DNA from: Chromohalobacter nigrandesensis
GTDB taxonomy: Bacteria; Pseudomonadota; Gammaproteobacteria; Pseudomonadales; Halomonadaceae
Reading direction: 5' to 3'
DNA: 64,000 nt
Assembly: GCF_023061285.1 (NCBI RefSeq)
Contig: NZ_JAKGAM010000007.1
Coordinates: 1-64,000 of the forward strand
Below are positions 39,986 to 48,880 of the stretch, in pieces (the stretch's first letter is position 1; each line of letters begins with the position of its first letter). The notes under the pieces were generated by a model. The model made no database searches. It saw only the letters and a list, made by a program, of their open reading frames with translations, and was not told the DNA's origin. A program made the translations under genes and the position numbers.

Positions 39986-40918
39986 ATGCAAGGCACCTTC
40001 AAGTCTTTCTCCACCGCCGTGCTCGGCCTGGCCGCCGGCGCGGCGTTGTCGTTGACGCCGGCATTCGCCGACGAGCCGGTGCGCGTCTCATCGAAGATCG
40101 ATACCGAAGGCGCCTTGCTGGGCAACATGATCGTCAAGCGCCTGGAACAGGCCGACATTCCCATCGAGGCCGAGCTGCAGCTTGGCCCGACCAACATCGT
40201 GCGCAGTGCCTTGCTCGAAGATGAGATCGACCTGTATCCCGAATATACCGGCAACGGGGCGTTTTTTACGCAGACCACCGATGACGCCGCGTGGAAACGC
40301 TCGGGCGAGGGTTACGAGAAGATTCGCGCCTACGACAAGGAACACAACGACCTGGCGTGGCTCACTCCGGCGCCTGCCAACAATACCTGGGCCATCGCGT
40401 TGCGCCGTGACGTCGCCGACGAGCACGATCTCTCCACCATGGAGGATTTCGCCGCCTGGATACGCGATGGCGGCGAGATCAAGCTCGCCGGCTCCGCCGA
40501 ATTCGTGGAAAGCGATGCCGCTTTGCCCAGCTTCCAGCGTGCCTATGACTTCAGCCTCGATCAGGACCAGCTACTGGTGCTCTCCGGCGGCAATACGGCG
40601 GCCACCATTCGCGCTGCCGCCGAAAATACCAGCGGCACCAATGCGGCGATGGTCTATGCCACCGACGGCGCCATCCCCGCCGCCGATCTCAAGGTCATGG
40701 ACGATACCCAAGGCGTGCAGATGGTCTACGAGCCAGCCCCGGTGATTCGCCAAGCCACGCTCGATGCCTATCCGCAGATTCCCGAACTGCTCAATCCCGT
40801 TTTCGAAGGGCTCGACCGGGAAATCCTGCAGTCGCTCAACCGTCGCATTCAGGTCGATGGTGAACCGGCCGGCGATGTCGCCGAGGATTACCTGGAATCA
40901 CAAGACCTGCTCGACTGA
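39986..40918 (+). CDS. osmF: OsmU-type ABC importer, periplasmic binding protein
   Basis: A 310-residue binding protein with a signal peptide (residues 1-29, ending TPAFA-D). ATG at 39986 has an AAGGAG site. Domain type is OpuAC/QAT: the KIDTEGALLGNMIVKRLEQA and YPEYTGNGAFF segments are typical of the YehZ/OsmF group, which binds glycine betaine or choline-O-sulfate. It is first in a four-gene operon with the same order as E. coli yehZYXW and Salmonella osmU. It supports import of compatible solutes under osmotic stress. Confidence 0.92.
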   Translation: MQGTFKSFSTAVLGLAAGAALSLTPAFADEPVRVSSKIDTEGALLGNMIVKRLEQADIPIEAELQLGPTNIVRSALLEDEIDLYPEYTGNGAFFTQTTDDAAWKRSGEGYEKIRAYDKEHNDLAWLTPAPANNTWAIALRRDVADEHDLSTMEDFAAWIRDGGEIKLAGSAEFVESDAALPSFQRAYDFSLDQDQLLVLSGGNTAATIRAAAENTSGTNAAMVYATDGAIPAADLKVMDDTQGVQMVYEPAPVIRQATLDAYPQIPELLNPVFEGLDREILQSLNRRIQVDGEPAGDVAEDYLESQDLLD

Positions 40919-40927
40919 TCGCTACCG

Positions 40928-42139
40928 GTGTCCGTTTCTCACGTTCCCACGAGCGACGCGGCCAGCCCTCGCCTGGTGGCCAATCGCGTCCTGGTCACGC
41001 TGCTTTGCGCGGGGCTCCTGGCGGCCTGGCTATTGCCTTTCGCCACGATGTCGCCCAACCGCCTGGCCTCCGGGCAAACCGTCGGCCTTGGCGAAGCATT
41101 ATCAGCCTGGCAACTGAGCGCGTTTCTAGCTCTGTGGGCGGTGTTGGCCATAGCGGCGCTGAGACGCCCGCTCCCACGCGGACTCGCCCACGGCGTGGTC
41201 TTGCTAGCCAGCCTGGGGCTGTTGCTGATTACGCTATATAGCCTGGGCGACTATGCTCAGCGCACGCTGGTCGAAAGGTCGCCTTCGGCGCGGGTCTCGC
41301 AGGGGTCGGCCTTCTGGGTGATGGTATTCTGCTGCGCCCTGGCGGCCATCGATGCCTTTCAGCGCGCTTCCAGCGGCTGGCTGTTGCGTTTGGGTTACAT
41401 GCTGATCGCGGGAGGAAGCGTGGCGATGTTGTTCGCCAGCGGCCATTTCGACGAGCTGTCGATCATGCGCGAATACACCAACATTCGCGACAAATTCGCT
41501 GATCAGTTCATCACGCACTTGGTGCTGGTGGGCTCCGCGCTGGGACCGGCATTACTCATCGGCATTCCACTGGGCCTGCTGGCCCATCGCCACGTGCGCC
41601 TGCAGGGAACGCTGTTCAGCGTGCTCAATTTCTTCCAGACGATTCCCTCGATTGCCCTGTTCGCCCTGCTCATCGCGCCGCTTTCGGCACTCGGCAACGC
41701 CTTCCCATTGCTCGGCGAATGGGGCGTCAAAGGCATCGGTGCCGTACCGGCCATCATCGCCTTGGTGATGTACGCGCTGCTGCCGGTAGTACGTAATACC
41801 TATGCCGGACTCAAGGGCGTGCCGCCCGCCACCGTCGAAGCCGCACGCGGCATGGGCATGACCGCGCGTCAGGTGCTGTGGCGCGTGGAAATCCCTTTGG
41901 CGTTGCCGGTGATGCTTTCGGGCTTGCGCATCGTCACCGTGCAGGCCATCGGCCTGACCGTGGTGGCGGCACTGATCGGTGCCGGCGGCCTGGGCGCCTT
42001 TATCTTCCAGGGCCTCGGCCAATATGCCATCGACCTGGTCCTGCTCGGCGCGATTCCCACCATCGTGCTGGCGGTGATCGCCGATTTCACGCTGCAGATG
42101 CTGGTCGTGCTGAGCAAGCCGGCCAGCACCCGCCGATAG
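40928..42139 (+). CDS. yehY: OsmU-type ABC importer, permease (YehY-like)
   Basis: A 403-residue permease starting at GTG 40928, nine bases after the osmF stop. An N-terminal region with about six TM helices precedes the binding-protein-dependent transport core (from about 175), where the EAA loop reads AARGMGMTARQVLWRVEIPL and the AAGLGG-like GAGGLGAFIFQGL segment follows. YehY in E. coli is similarly extended (385). It pairs with the smaller permease yehW to form the membrane channel. Confidence 0.9.
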   Translation: MSVSHVPTSDAASPRLVANRVLVTLLCAGLLAAWLLPFATMSPNRLASGQTVGLGEALSAWQLSAFLALWAVLAIAALRRPLPRGLAHGVVLLASLGLLLITLYSLGDYAQRTLVERSPSARVSQGSAFWVMVFCCALAAIDAFQRASSGWLLRLGYMLIAGGSVAMLFASGHFDELSIMREYTNIRDKFADQFITHLVLVGSALGPALLIGIPLGLLAHRHVRLQGTLFSVLNFFQTIPSIALFALLIAPLSALGNAFPLLGEWGVKGIGAVPAIIALVMYALLPVVRNTYAGLKGVPPATVEAARGMGMTARQVLWRVEIPLALPVMLSGLRIVTVQAIGLTVVAALIGAGGLGAFIFQGLGQYAIDLVLLGAIPTIVLAVIADFTLQMLVVLSKPASTRR

Positions 42140-42148
42140 GTAACACCG

Positions 42149-43198
42149 ATGATCGAACTTCAGGGATTGACCAAGCGGTATGGCGATACACGCGTCGTCG
42201 ACGATATCTCGTTGACCGTTGAACAGGGCGAATTCTGCGTGCTCATCGGCCCCTCGGGGTGCGGCAAGTCAACCACGCTGAAGATGATCAATCGCCTGAT
42301 CGCGCACAGCGAGGGCAAGATCCTGGTGGGCGGCGACGATATCACCACCCTGCCGCCGGAACGCCTGCGCCGCCGCATCGGCTATGCCATCCAGTCGATC
42401 GGGCTGTTCCCGCACTGGCGTGTCGCGGACAATATCGCCACCGTGCCCAGGCTGCTCAAGTGGCCGTCGTCACGCATCGCCGCACGCGTCGACGAATTGC
42501 TGGCCCTGTTCCAGCTCGACGCTGACGGACTGCACGACAAGTATCCGCATCAACTCTCGGGTGGTCAGGCGCAGCGTGTCGGTGTGGCCCGCGCCCTGGC
42601 CGCCGATCCCGACGTGCTGCTGATGGACGAACCCTTTGGCGCCGTCGACCCGCTGACGCGCGATACCTTGCAGGCCGAGTTGGCACGCGTGCATCGTCAG
42701 ACCGGCAAGACCATCGTCTTCGTCACCCATGACATGGACGAGGCCTTGCGCCTGGCCTCCCGCGTGGCGCTGCTCAATGCCGGCCAACTGGTGCAATACG
42801 ACCGTCCGGCGGAGCTTCTCGTCGCCCCCGCCAACGATTTCGTGCGCGACTTCATCGGGCGCGCCGACCTGGGCCTCAAGCTGCTCTCGCGGCGCCGGGT
42901 CGAGGAATATTGTCGACCCGCCCAGCGCACGCGCAACAACGCCATCGCCAGCGCGCCGATCACCTGGCAGGTGGATGCCGACGACCGCCCCATGGCGCTG
43001 CTGGGCGGCCGCCTGGGCGAATCCGATATAGCGCGCACGGTGGTCAATCCTGAGTGGATCGCCACGCCGGAGATGTCGATGAAGGAAGCCTTGTCACGCA
43101 TGGTGTGGTTTCGCGTGACGGCCTTGCCGGTACTTGATAACGAAGGGCGCCTGCTGGGCGAAGTGACGATGTCAGGCGTCATGGGGCATCGTTCATGA
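42149..43198 (+). CDS. yehX: OsmU-type ABC importer, ATP-binding subunit (YehX-like)
   Basis: A 349-residue ATPase. Walker A is GPSGCGKST at residues 34-42, the signature LSGGQ follows in [14 protein letters not shown] (about 133), and Walker B is [13 protein letters not shown]. The region after about 290 contains a CBS-like module ([21 protein letters not shown]-type, seen as [19 protein letters not shown]), which in OpuA-type ATPases senses ionic strength. The ATG follows yehY by nine bases and the stop overlaps yehW by four. Confidence 0.92.
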   Translation: MIELQGLTKRYGDTRVVDDISLTVEQGEFCVLIGPSGCGKSTTLKMINRLIAHSEGKILVGGDDITTLPPERLRRRIGYAIQSIGLFPHWRVADNIATVPRLLKWPSSRIAARVDELLALFQLDADGLHDKYPHQLSGGQAQRVGVARALAADPDVLLMDEPFGAVDPLTRDTLQAELARVHRQTGKTIVFVTHDMDEALRLASRVALLNAGQLVQYDRPAELLVAPANDFVRDFIGRADLGLKLLSRRRVEEYCRPAQRTRNNAIASAPITWQVDADDRPMALLGGRLGESDIARTVVNPEWIATPEMSMKEALSRMVWFRVTALPVLDNEGRLLGEVTMSGVMGHRS

Positions 43199-43965
43199 GC
43201 GTCAGCGCACTGTCCCGTGCACCTTCCTCGCGCCGTGTTCTGCTGATTGCGCTCAGTACCTTGCTGATCGCGCTGGTACTAGGCATGGAGCAGTTGGCAC
43301 CGCTGTTTCGGGCGCTGTTTCCCGATCAGGACCCAGCGATGTATCAGCGCGAGAGTTTTCTCAATCTGACGCTCGCTCACCTCGCCCTGGTGCTGGTGTC
43401 GTCGCTCATCTCGGTGAGTGTCGGCGTGGCAGCGGGGCTTTTCGTCACGCGGCCGGCGGGGCGCGAGTTCGAGCCCTTGGTATCGACGCTTGCCGCCATC
43501 GGCCAGACCTTCCCTCCGGCGGCGGTGCTGGCAATCGTCGTGCCCGTCGCCGGGTTCGGCTTCGTGCCCACGCTGGTGGCACTGGTGCTCTATGGCCTCT
43601 TGCCCGTAGTGCAGAACACCGTCGCCGGGCTCGGCACGGTACCCGCGCAAACGCTCGAAGCCGCACGCGGCAACGGCATGAGCGCCTGGCAGATCCTGTG
43701 GCGCATCGAACTGCCTCTGGCGATGCGCGTTATCATCGCCGGCGTGCGCGTCTCGGTGATCATCAATATCGGCACGGCCACCATCGGTTCTACGGTCGGC
43801 GCCAAGACGCTGGGCACGCCGATCATCGCCGGCCTGGTGGGCAACAATCTACCTTATGTGATTCAGGGGGCGGTACTGGTGGGTCTGCTGGCCATCGTCA
43901 CCGATCTGGCGTTCGAACGGCTGGAACAACGCTTCTCGTTCGGCGCTAGCGGGGCGGCGTCATGA
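43195..43965 (+). CDS. yehW: OsmU-type ABC importer, permease (YehW-like)
   Basis: A 256-residue permease with six to seven TM helices. The EAA loop is [23 protein letters not shown] and the segment [20 protein letters not shown] follows, both typical of the QAT family. Start overlaps the yehX stop by four bases (ATGA), indicating coupled translation. It completes the OsmU-like transporter; a hairpin structure follows at 44020. Confidence 0.91.
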   Translation: MSVSALSRAPSSRRVLLIALSTLLIALVLGMEQLAPLFRALFPDQDPAMYQRESFLNLTLAHLALVLVSSLISVSVGVAAGLFVTRPAGREFEPLVSTLAAIGQTFPPAAVLAIVVPVAGFGFVPTLVALVLYGLLPVVQNTVAGLGTVPAQTLEAARGNGMSAWQILWRIELPLAMRVIIAGVRVSVIINIGTATIGSTVGAKTLGTPIIAGLVGNNLPYVIQGAVLVGLLAIVTDLAFERLEQRFSFGASGAAS

Positions 43966-44019
43966 GAGGGACATCTAGCGAACCAAGGTAAGCGGCATCG
44001 TGGGGAAGGGGAGAGACAA

Positions 44020-44045
44020 GACCGCCGCCTTCGAAGGCGGCGGTC
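44020..44045. terminator. Bidirectional hairpin between yehW and the entericidin genes
   Basis: A perfect GACCGCCGCCTT / AAGGCGGCGGTC palindrome with essentially no loop lies between convergent genes, 9 bases after the first entericidin stop on the minus strand, where TTGTCTCTC follows. Confidence 0.65.
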
Positions 44046-44053
44046 TAAATACC

Positions 44054-44185
44054 TTAATTGGCAGCGTCTTGCACTTCTTCGCCACCTTGCTCGATGTCTT
44101 CACCAGCGCCTTCGAACGTATTGCACCCGGTAATCGCACCAGCGGTGAACATCAGCAGTAGGGAAAAAGCCAGCATCCGTTTCAT
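44054..44185 (-). CDS. Entericidin A/B family lipoprotein (copy 1)
   Basis: A 43-residue lipoprotein: MKRMLAFSLLLMFTAG signal, lipobox AITG-C21, then NTFEGAGEDIEQGGEEVQDA. The NT-x-x-GAGEDI core is the entericidin signature. In E. coli EcnA/EcnB form an antidote/toxin pair of small membrane lipoproteins induced in stationary phase. An AGGAG-like site (GGAGACACG) precedes the ATG. A second copy lies 137 bases upstream. Confidence 0.9.
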   Translation of the reverse strand: MKRMLAFSLLLMFTAGAITGCNTFEGAGEDIEQGGEEVQDAAN

Positions 44186-44198
44186 AGTCGTGTCTCCT

Positions 44199-44303
44199 TC
44201 ACGGTATCAAGCGGGAACATGCCCGCGGGTCCAAACCCATTTCCTGGGTAATTTTATCCGCCATACCGGCGGCACGCTCACAACGTAGCAAAGCTAACGA
44301 CAC
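44199..44303 (-). CDS. Possible 34-residue small protein between entericidins
   Basis: A GTG start at 44303 has an AAGGA site six bases upstream and opens a 34-codon frame beginning MSLALLRCERAAGMADKITQ. It ends CSRLIP. It is soluble-looking, with two cysteines. It fills the gap between the two entericidin genes on the same strand. There is no recognised homologue, and the frame could be chance. Confidence 0.3.
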   Translation of the reverse strand: MSLALLRCERAAGMADKITQEMGLDPRACSRLIP

Positions 44304-44322
44304 TATGCATCCTTTCCAGGAC

Positions 44323-44454
44323 TCAGTTGGTTGCGGCATTCTGGATCGCTTCACCGCCACGTTCGATATCCTCGCCCGCGCCATGAATCGTGTTACAGCC
44401 ACTCAGCACCGCCAGCAACAGAAGACCCAAGATCGCAATCGATGTACGCTTCAT
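44323..44454 (-). CDS. Entericidin A/B family lipoprotein (copy 2)
   Basis: A 43-residue lipoprotein with signal MKRTSIAILGLLLLAV, lipobox VLSG-C20, and mature part NTIHGAGEDIERGGEAIQNA. It is clearly paralogous to copy 1 (NT-x-x-GAGEDIE-x-GGE shared). A GGAG site precedes the ATG. One of the pair may act as antidote and the other as toxin as in E. coli, but sequence does not say which. Confidence 0.9.
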   Translation of the reverse strand: MKRTSIAILGLLLLAVLSGCNTIHGAGEDIERGGEAIQNAATN

Positions 44455-44564
44455 GCGTTTTCTCCGGAAAGCACCGCTCACTGAGCGGGAGCACGGCCCT
44501 ATGCCGTGTAACGTAACGTTAGCATAGCCACGCCACTTTACGACGATTTTCAGGAGCGCCGTAC

Positions 44565-44981
44565 ATGACCGATTTCAACCTGCATCCACGCTTGGCAGCC
44601 GATTCGCATTACGTCGCCGATCTAGCCCTCTGTCAGGTGCGCCTGAACGACGATGCCCGCTTCCCCTGGCTGGTGCTGGTCCCTCGCCGCGCCGACATCC
44701 GCGAAGTCTACGAACTCTCCACCGACGATCAGGCCACGCTTTGGCAGGAAGCCACCGAGGTAGGGCGCCGTTTGATGACGCATCATGACGGCGACAAGCT
44801 CAACCTGGCCACACTCGGCAACCAGGTCGCGCAGTTGCACCTGCATGTCATCGTCCGCCACCAGGACGACGCAGCCTGGCCGGGGCCGGTATGGGGACAA
44901 GGCACGCCGCAGCCGTATGACGATATGATGCTGGACACCCACCTAGCGACACTGCGCAACCTCCTCGCCCCATGCGAGTGA
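44565..44981 (+). CDS. HIT-family nucleotide hydrolase/transferase
   Basis: A 138-residue HIT protein. The histidine triad is in QVAQLHLHVIVRHQDD (H-x-H-x-V-x-x-x-H variant), near residue 92. The motif NLATLGN upstream and the final W-P-x-P-V-W-G stretch match the DUF/HIT group close to bacterial Fhit/HINT proteins. Substrates are mono- or dinucleoside polyphosphates; exact activity is unknown. ATG at 44565 follows AGGAGCGCCGTAC. Confidence 0.85.
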   Translation: MTDFNLHPRLAADSHYVADLALCQVRLNDDARFPWLVLVPRRADIREVYELSTDDQATLWQEATEVGRRLMTHHDGDKLNLATLGNQVAQLHLHVIVRHQDDAAWPGPVWGQGTPQPYDDMMLDTHLATLRNLLAPCE

Positions 44982-45008
44982 TACGCGCGCAGGCAGTTTT
45001 CGTAGGAC

Positions 45009-45380
45009 TTAGGGCAGCTCACCGAGCCGCTCCTGCACATCAATCAACAACGTATCGAACACATACGGCGGCACCGGCTGGCCGCCACGCTGCCCCGATA
45101 GCGTGATACGCGTGCCCTGCTCGGTCGCCTCGAGCCGGTAACGCACTGCAAGCGTGGGACGCGCGGCCAGCACGGCCTCGACATCGCCCAGGTCGACATC
45201 GGCACGACGAATCACGAAGCCGCGTGCCGTGAGCATCGCCACTCCCGCTTCCAATGCGGTCGACGTCTCGGCCTCGACGATCAACGACCGGGTCTGCGGT
45301 GGCGCCGATGTGGTCGCGCATCCACCCAGACTCAAGGCCACTAACGATATCACGAGCAGTACGCCCAGCAGCCGCCTCAT
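45009..45380 (-). CDS. Hypothetical lipoprotein with repeated domain
   Basis: A 123-residue protein with a lipoprotein signal (LVALSLGG-C21). The mature part contains a segment GVAMLTARGFVIRRADVDLGDVEAVLAA that resembles TADALEAQGYRIEQTEVALGLVSAERAK in the adjacent upstream gene. The family is unrecognised. The start overlaps the upstream stop by four bases, so both are translated together and probably act in the same envelope process. Confidence 0.75.
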   Translation of the reverse strand: MRRLLGVLLVISLVALSLGGCATTSAPPQTRSLIVEAETSTALEAGVAMLTARGFVIRRADVDLGDVEAVLAARPTLAVRYRLEATEQGTRITLSGQRGGQPVPPYVFDTLLIDVQERLGELP

Positions 45381-45919
45381 GATGTGCTCCCCTCGCGCAT
45401 GCGTGCGTCGATATCATCGTGTAAAGCGGCGCAGAACGCCGCGCTGTTATCCGGACGCGCATCGATCAGATAACCATCGACATCGATCACACGCGAATCG
45501 CGCGTCACCCGCACGATATCCTCGGCGGCGACCACCGAGACGCGCTGCAAACGCACCGGGTCACCGCCGAAGCGTTGGAAATAGCCCAGCGAATAGCCAT
45601 GGCGGCCGCCCAGGCCGTAGCGTCCCCAGAAGCCACTGCGTCCCCAGGGCGGTCGATCCACAGCGCCTAGCCCCGGCTGCGCCTTGGCCCGCTCGGCACT
45701 CACCAACCCCAGCGCGACCTCGGTCTGTTCGATACGATATCCCTGTGCCTCCAAGGCATCTGCCGTCGCCCTTACCCGTGCCTTGGCATCGCCCTCGGCC
45801 GGCCAGTGGCATGCCTCGGGCAACGGCGAAGCCACATCACGGCCCAGCGGATCGTAAGAAGCCAGGCTTTGACAGCCGCCGAGCCCCAAGGCCACCACTA
45901 ACAAAATAGGTTTCATCAT
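45377..45919 (-). CDS. Hypothetical lipoprotein, related to its neighbour
   Basis: A 180-residue lipoprotein from ATG 45919 (an in-frame ATG three bases later is equally possible). The signal ends ALGLGG-C. The mature part has a glycine/arginine-rich loop (WGRSGFWGRYGLGGRHGYSLG) between two alpha/beta segments. The ALEAQGYRIEQTEVALGLVSAE segment is similar to one in the downstream gene, pointing to tandem duplication. Function is unknown; the flexible Gly/Tyr-rich loop is unusual. Confidence 0.75.
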   Translation of the reverse strand: MMKPILLVVALGLGGCQSLASYDPLGRDVASPLPEACHWPAEGDAKARVRATADALEAQGYRIEQTEVALGLVSAERAKAQPGLGAVDRPPWGRSGFWGRYGLGGRHGYSLGYFQRFGGDPVRLQRVSVVAAEDIVRVTRDSRVIDVDGYLIDARPDNSAAFCAALHDDIDARMREGSTS

Positions 45920-46157
45920 CGCGCTCTCGCCTGAAAGGAAAAGGCCACTCGTCGGCGGGGAGCGGCATCGCGCGTCTCGTCTCACCGTTACCGCAGCACG
46001 GGCACCTCGTTGAGAGCGTAGTTGAGCACCACGGTTCCGTCAGCGTGGCATGCTGGTCGACTCCCGCCCAGCAGCGGCATGCGTTAGGCTGACAGTCTAC
46101 TGGCCATTCGACCACCACGCCCCGTCCTCGGGTTTGGATCATGCAAGAGGCTCGCTC

Positions 46158-47300
46158 ATGAAGATCGTCATCGCTCCGGACAGCTACAAGGATGCCCTCT
46201 CGGCCCGCGAGGCCGCAGCCGCCATCGCTGCGGGCTGCGCCCGCGTTTTTCCCCAAGCGCAGATGGTCCAGTGCCCGATGGGGGACGGCGGCGAAGGCAC
46301 CCTCGATGCCCTGCTCGCCGCAACGGGAGCCGAACACCGCGTCACCGAGGTTCACGACGCCCTGGGACGGCCCATCGACGCCCGTTGGGGGTGGCACGCC
46401 GCGCGTGCCACGGCCTATATCGAGCTTGCCGAGGCCAGCGGTTTGCAGGCACTCACCGATGTCGAACGCACTGCGCTGCACAGCACCACCTTCGGCGTCG
46501 GCGAGTTGATACGCGAAGCGCTCGACGCCGGGGCCACGCGTTTGATACTTACCCTGGGCGGCAGCGCTACCAACGATGCCGGCGCGGGAATGCTCGCAGC
46601 GCTGGGTGCGCGACTGCTCGATACCGAAGACCAGCCACTACCGCCGGGTGGCGCGGCACTGGCGCAACTGGCCCAACTCGACCTGAGTGGCCTCGACCCA
46701 CGCCTGGCGACACTCATGGTGGAGACCGCCGTGGACGTCGACAATCCCCTGCTCGGCGAACGCGGGGCCAGCGCCATCTTCGGTCCACAGAAAGGCGCCA
46801 CGCCGGCGGATGTCACCCAGCTCGACGCGGCCCTGGCGCATTTCGCCGACCACGTCGCCAGCACACTCGGCAAGGATCATCGCGCGCTACCCGGCGCCGG
46901 TGCAGCGGGCGGCATGGGCTTCGCGGCCGCCGCTTTTCTAGGAGCACAACTCAAGCCGGGTATCGAGCTGGTCATGGATCAGGTCGACTTCGATAGGCTG
47001 CTTAAAGATGCCGACCTGGTGATCACCGGCGAAGGCCAGCTCGACGGGCAGAGTCTTGCCGGCAAGACACCGGTGGGCATCGCCCAGCGCGCGCGACGAC
47101 TCGATGTTCCCACGCTGGCACTCGCCGGGCGTCTCGGCGCTGGCTGGCAGGCCGTTCACGACGAGGGCATCGAGGCCACCTTCGCCTTAGCGGATGGTCC
47201 CGTGACGCTGCCGGAGGCCCTGGCACGCACCGCCGAGTTGCTCGCAGACCGTAGCGAAGGGCTGCTGCGTGTATGGCGTCTCGGTCGAGACTCATCATGA
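46158..47300 (+). CDS. Glycerate 2-kinase (GarK/GlxK family)
   Basis: A 380-residue type-1 glycerate kinase that phosphorylates D-glycerate to 2-phosphoglycerate, feeding glyoxylate/glycolate carbon into glycolysis. ATG at 46158 gives the family start MKIVIAPDSYKDALSAREAA. The conserved CPMGDGGEGTLDAL, LGGSATNDAGAGMLAALG, GPQKGATPADVTQLD and VITGEGQLDGQSLAGKTP motifs are present. Upstream in-frame Met is less likely because it lies in non-conserved sequence. Monocistronic. Confidence 0.93.
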   Translation: MKIVIAPDSYKDALSAREAAAAIAAGCARVFPQAQMVQCPMGDGGEGTLDALLAATGAEHRVTEVHDALGRPIDARWGWHAARATAYIELAEASGLQALTDVERTALHSTTFGVGELIREALDAGATRLILTLGGSATNDAGAGMLAALGARLLDTEDQPLPPGGAALAQLAQLDLSGLDPRLATLMVETAVDVDNPLLGERGASAIFGPQKGATPADVTQLDAALAHFADHVASTLGKDHRALPGAGAAGGMGFAAAAFLGAQLKPGIELVMDQVDFDRLLKDADLVITGEGQLDGQSLAGKTPVGIAQRARRLDVPTLALAGRLGAGWQAVHDEGIEATFALADGPVTLPEALARTAELLADRSEGLLRVWRLGRDSS

Positions 47301-47474
47301 TATTTCCCCGCCGCCCTTGAAAAACCGGCGCATCATGGGCATTTCATATACAGGCGCTATTTCGTCGATGGGAAAGATTCGTTACCCAAGCCCCTGATGT
47401 CACTCTAGACTGGGATCATCGACGATTTCGTCCCCTGACAACATCAGTCCATTGCTTTACGAGGGAGTGCTTTC

Positions 47475-47948
47475 ATGTCCGACATCAATGCCATCGGTTT
47501 GCATACCAACAGCGCCAACCAACTGGCCGAGAAGCTCAACGAGCTGCTGGCCAACTACCAGATCTTCTACATGAACGCGCGCGGCTATCATTGGAACGTG
47601 AAGGGGCCGCATTTCTTCGAGCTACACGTCAAGTTCGAGGAAATCTATACCGACCTGCTCGCCAAGGTCGATGAAGTCGCCGAACGCATCCTCACGCTGG
47701 GCCACGAGCCGCTGCATGCCTACAGCGATTACGCCAAGATCTCGCGCATTCAGGAAGATACCCACGTGCATGAAGGTACCGAATGCGTGCGCGGCTTGGT
47801 GCAAGGGTATCAGGCACTGCTCGAACTGCAGCGCGAGCTCAATTCCATGGCCGCCGATGCCGACGACGAGGGCACCGCCTCGCAGATGAGCGACTATATC
47901 CGCGAGCAGGAAAAGACCGTGTGGATGCTCAGCGCCTACCTGGGCTAA
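47475..47948 (+). CDS. dps: Dps-family ferroxidase / DNA-protection protein
   Basis: A 157-residue ferritin-like protein. The ferroxidase site residues are in NARGYHWNVKGPHFFELHVKFEEIYTDL (H, H, D, E pattern), as in the Dps group that oxidises Fe2+ with H2O2 and stores Fe3+ in a dodecamer. Length fits the family (about 155-170) and the short N-terminus lacks the lysine-rich DNA tail of E. coli Dps. A strong terminator follows. Regulation by OxyR or Fur is common in the family; no clear site was identified here. Confidence 0.93.
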   Translation: MSDINAIGLHTNSANQLAEKLNELLANYQIFYMNARGYHWNVKGPHFFELHVKFEEIYTDLLAKVDEVAERILTLGHEPLHAYSDYAKISRIQEDTHVHEGTECVRGLVQGYQALLELQRELNSMAADADDEGTASQMSDYIREQEKTVWMLSAYLG

Positions 47949-47976
47949 TCGCCACTACGTGTCCATCTTGTTCGAC

Positions 47977-48012
47977 GACACCGCCCGGCCTTGTGCCGGG
48001 CGGTGTCATTTG
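47977..48012 (+). terminator. Rho-independent terminator of dps
   Basis: A perfect 13-bp stem GACACCGCCCGGC / GCCGGGCGGTGTC with a 5-base loop, followed by ATTTGT, 28 bases after the stop. Confidence 0.85.
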
Positions 48013-48076
48013 TGCATTTTCCTCCCTCATTATTGTTCGCCAAGCGGTAGGGCGTCGGGACACTCTACTCCAGCCA

Positions 48077-48478
48077 TTACCAGACAGTCCTGACGTGTCG
48101 ATAGGCTGTGATCTTTGCGTCCGCTGTGATCAGATCGGCGTTGAAGTGTCGGGCCAGCGCTACGATCATTCGATCTGCCGGGTCTTTATGAAACTCTCCC
48201 GGAAGCCGAGTTGACTCAACCAGCGTGGCAGCGTCCAGGGCAACAAAGCGGACTCCCTCGATCTCCTCGACTGTCTTCAACCAGTCGTCGGTGGCCATCG
48301 ATAGTGCGAGACGGCTCTTCTCGACCAAAAGCGCAATCTCCCACGCAGAGATAGCTGAAATCAGGATTTCTCCATCATCCGCCTGCATTTCATGCTCAAT
48401 GACTTGTAATGCGTGTTGAGATAGCTGGGAGTCACCATTGACCCACCACAGCAGGGCGTGAGTATCCAGGACGATCAA
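48077..48478 (-). CDS. PIN-domain ribonuclease toxin, VapC type
   Basis: A 133-residue PIN protein. The acidic residues are D5 in MIVLDTHALLWW, E in SAWEIALLVEKSRL, and D in KDPADRMIVALA plus LITADAKI. WW after the first Asp and the KSRL stretch match the group paired with Phd/YefM antitoxins. It would cleave RNA when freed from antitoxin. It overlaps the antitoxin stop by four bases and is the distal gene of the pair. Confidence 0.9.
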   Translation of the reverse strand: MIVLDTHALLWWVNGDSQLSQHALQVIEHEMQADDGEILISAISAWEIALLVEKSRLALSMATDDWLKTVEEIEGVRFVALDAATLVESTRLPGEFHKDPADRMIVALARHFNADLITADAKITAYRHVRTVW

Positions 48479-48711
48479 CGCAGCGTCTCCCAGTCGTCTT
48501 CGCCCACAGGTTCAAATGGATCCGTCAGCTCGATGACGCTGCCACGCAGGCGCTCAAGTGGGGAGCGCTTATCTGCTTTATACCGGCGCACCTCAATTGT
48601 GGGACGCCCCTTATCAGTCACAATGACCGCGTCTCCCGAGGCTTCGACTTGCCGGAAGAACTCTAGCGCCCGCGCCTTGAATTGCGATTTCGGTACTTCT
48701 TCGGTGTTCAT
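48475..48711 (-). CDS. Antitoxin, Phd/YefM family
   Basis: A 78-residue protein from ATG 48711, with N-terminal SQFKARALEFFRQVEASGDAVIVTDKGRPTIEV, the Phd/YefM DNA-binding fold, and an acidic C-terminal tail (DPFEPVGEDDWETLR) that would wrap the toxin. It autoregulates by family precedent. The four-base overlap with the toxin gene ensures antitoxin is made first. Confidence 0.88.
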   Translation of the reverse strand: MNTEEVPKSQFKARALEFFRQVEASGDAVIVTDKGRPTIEVRRYKADKRSPLERLRGSVIELTDPFEPVGEDDWETLR

Positions 48712-48880
48712 GGGTATTCCCTGGTCACGATACCTAGTCACCAAAGTAGCGCAGCACGATGACCACGGCAAGTAGTCACCTATTCTTTAGCGCCAATACA
48801 AAGGCCAGCTCTGTGTGCATCAGCACCGACTTGGTGTATCGCGAGTACGAACGGCACAATTTCCAGAGCCTGACGGGTAT

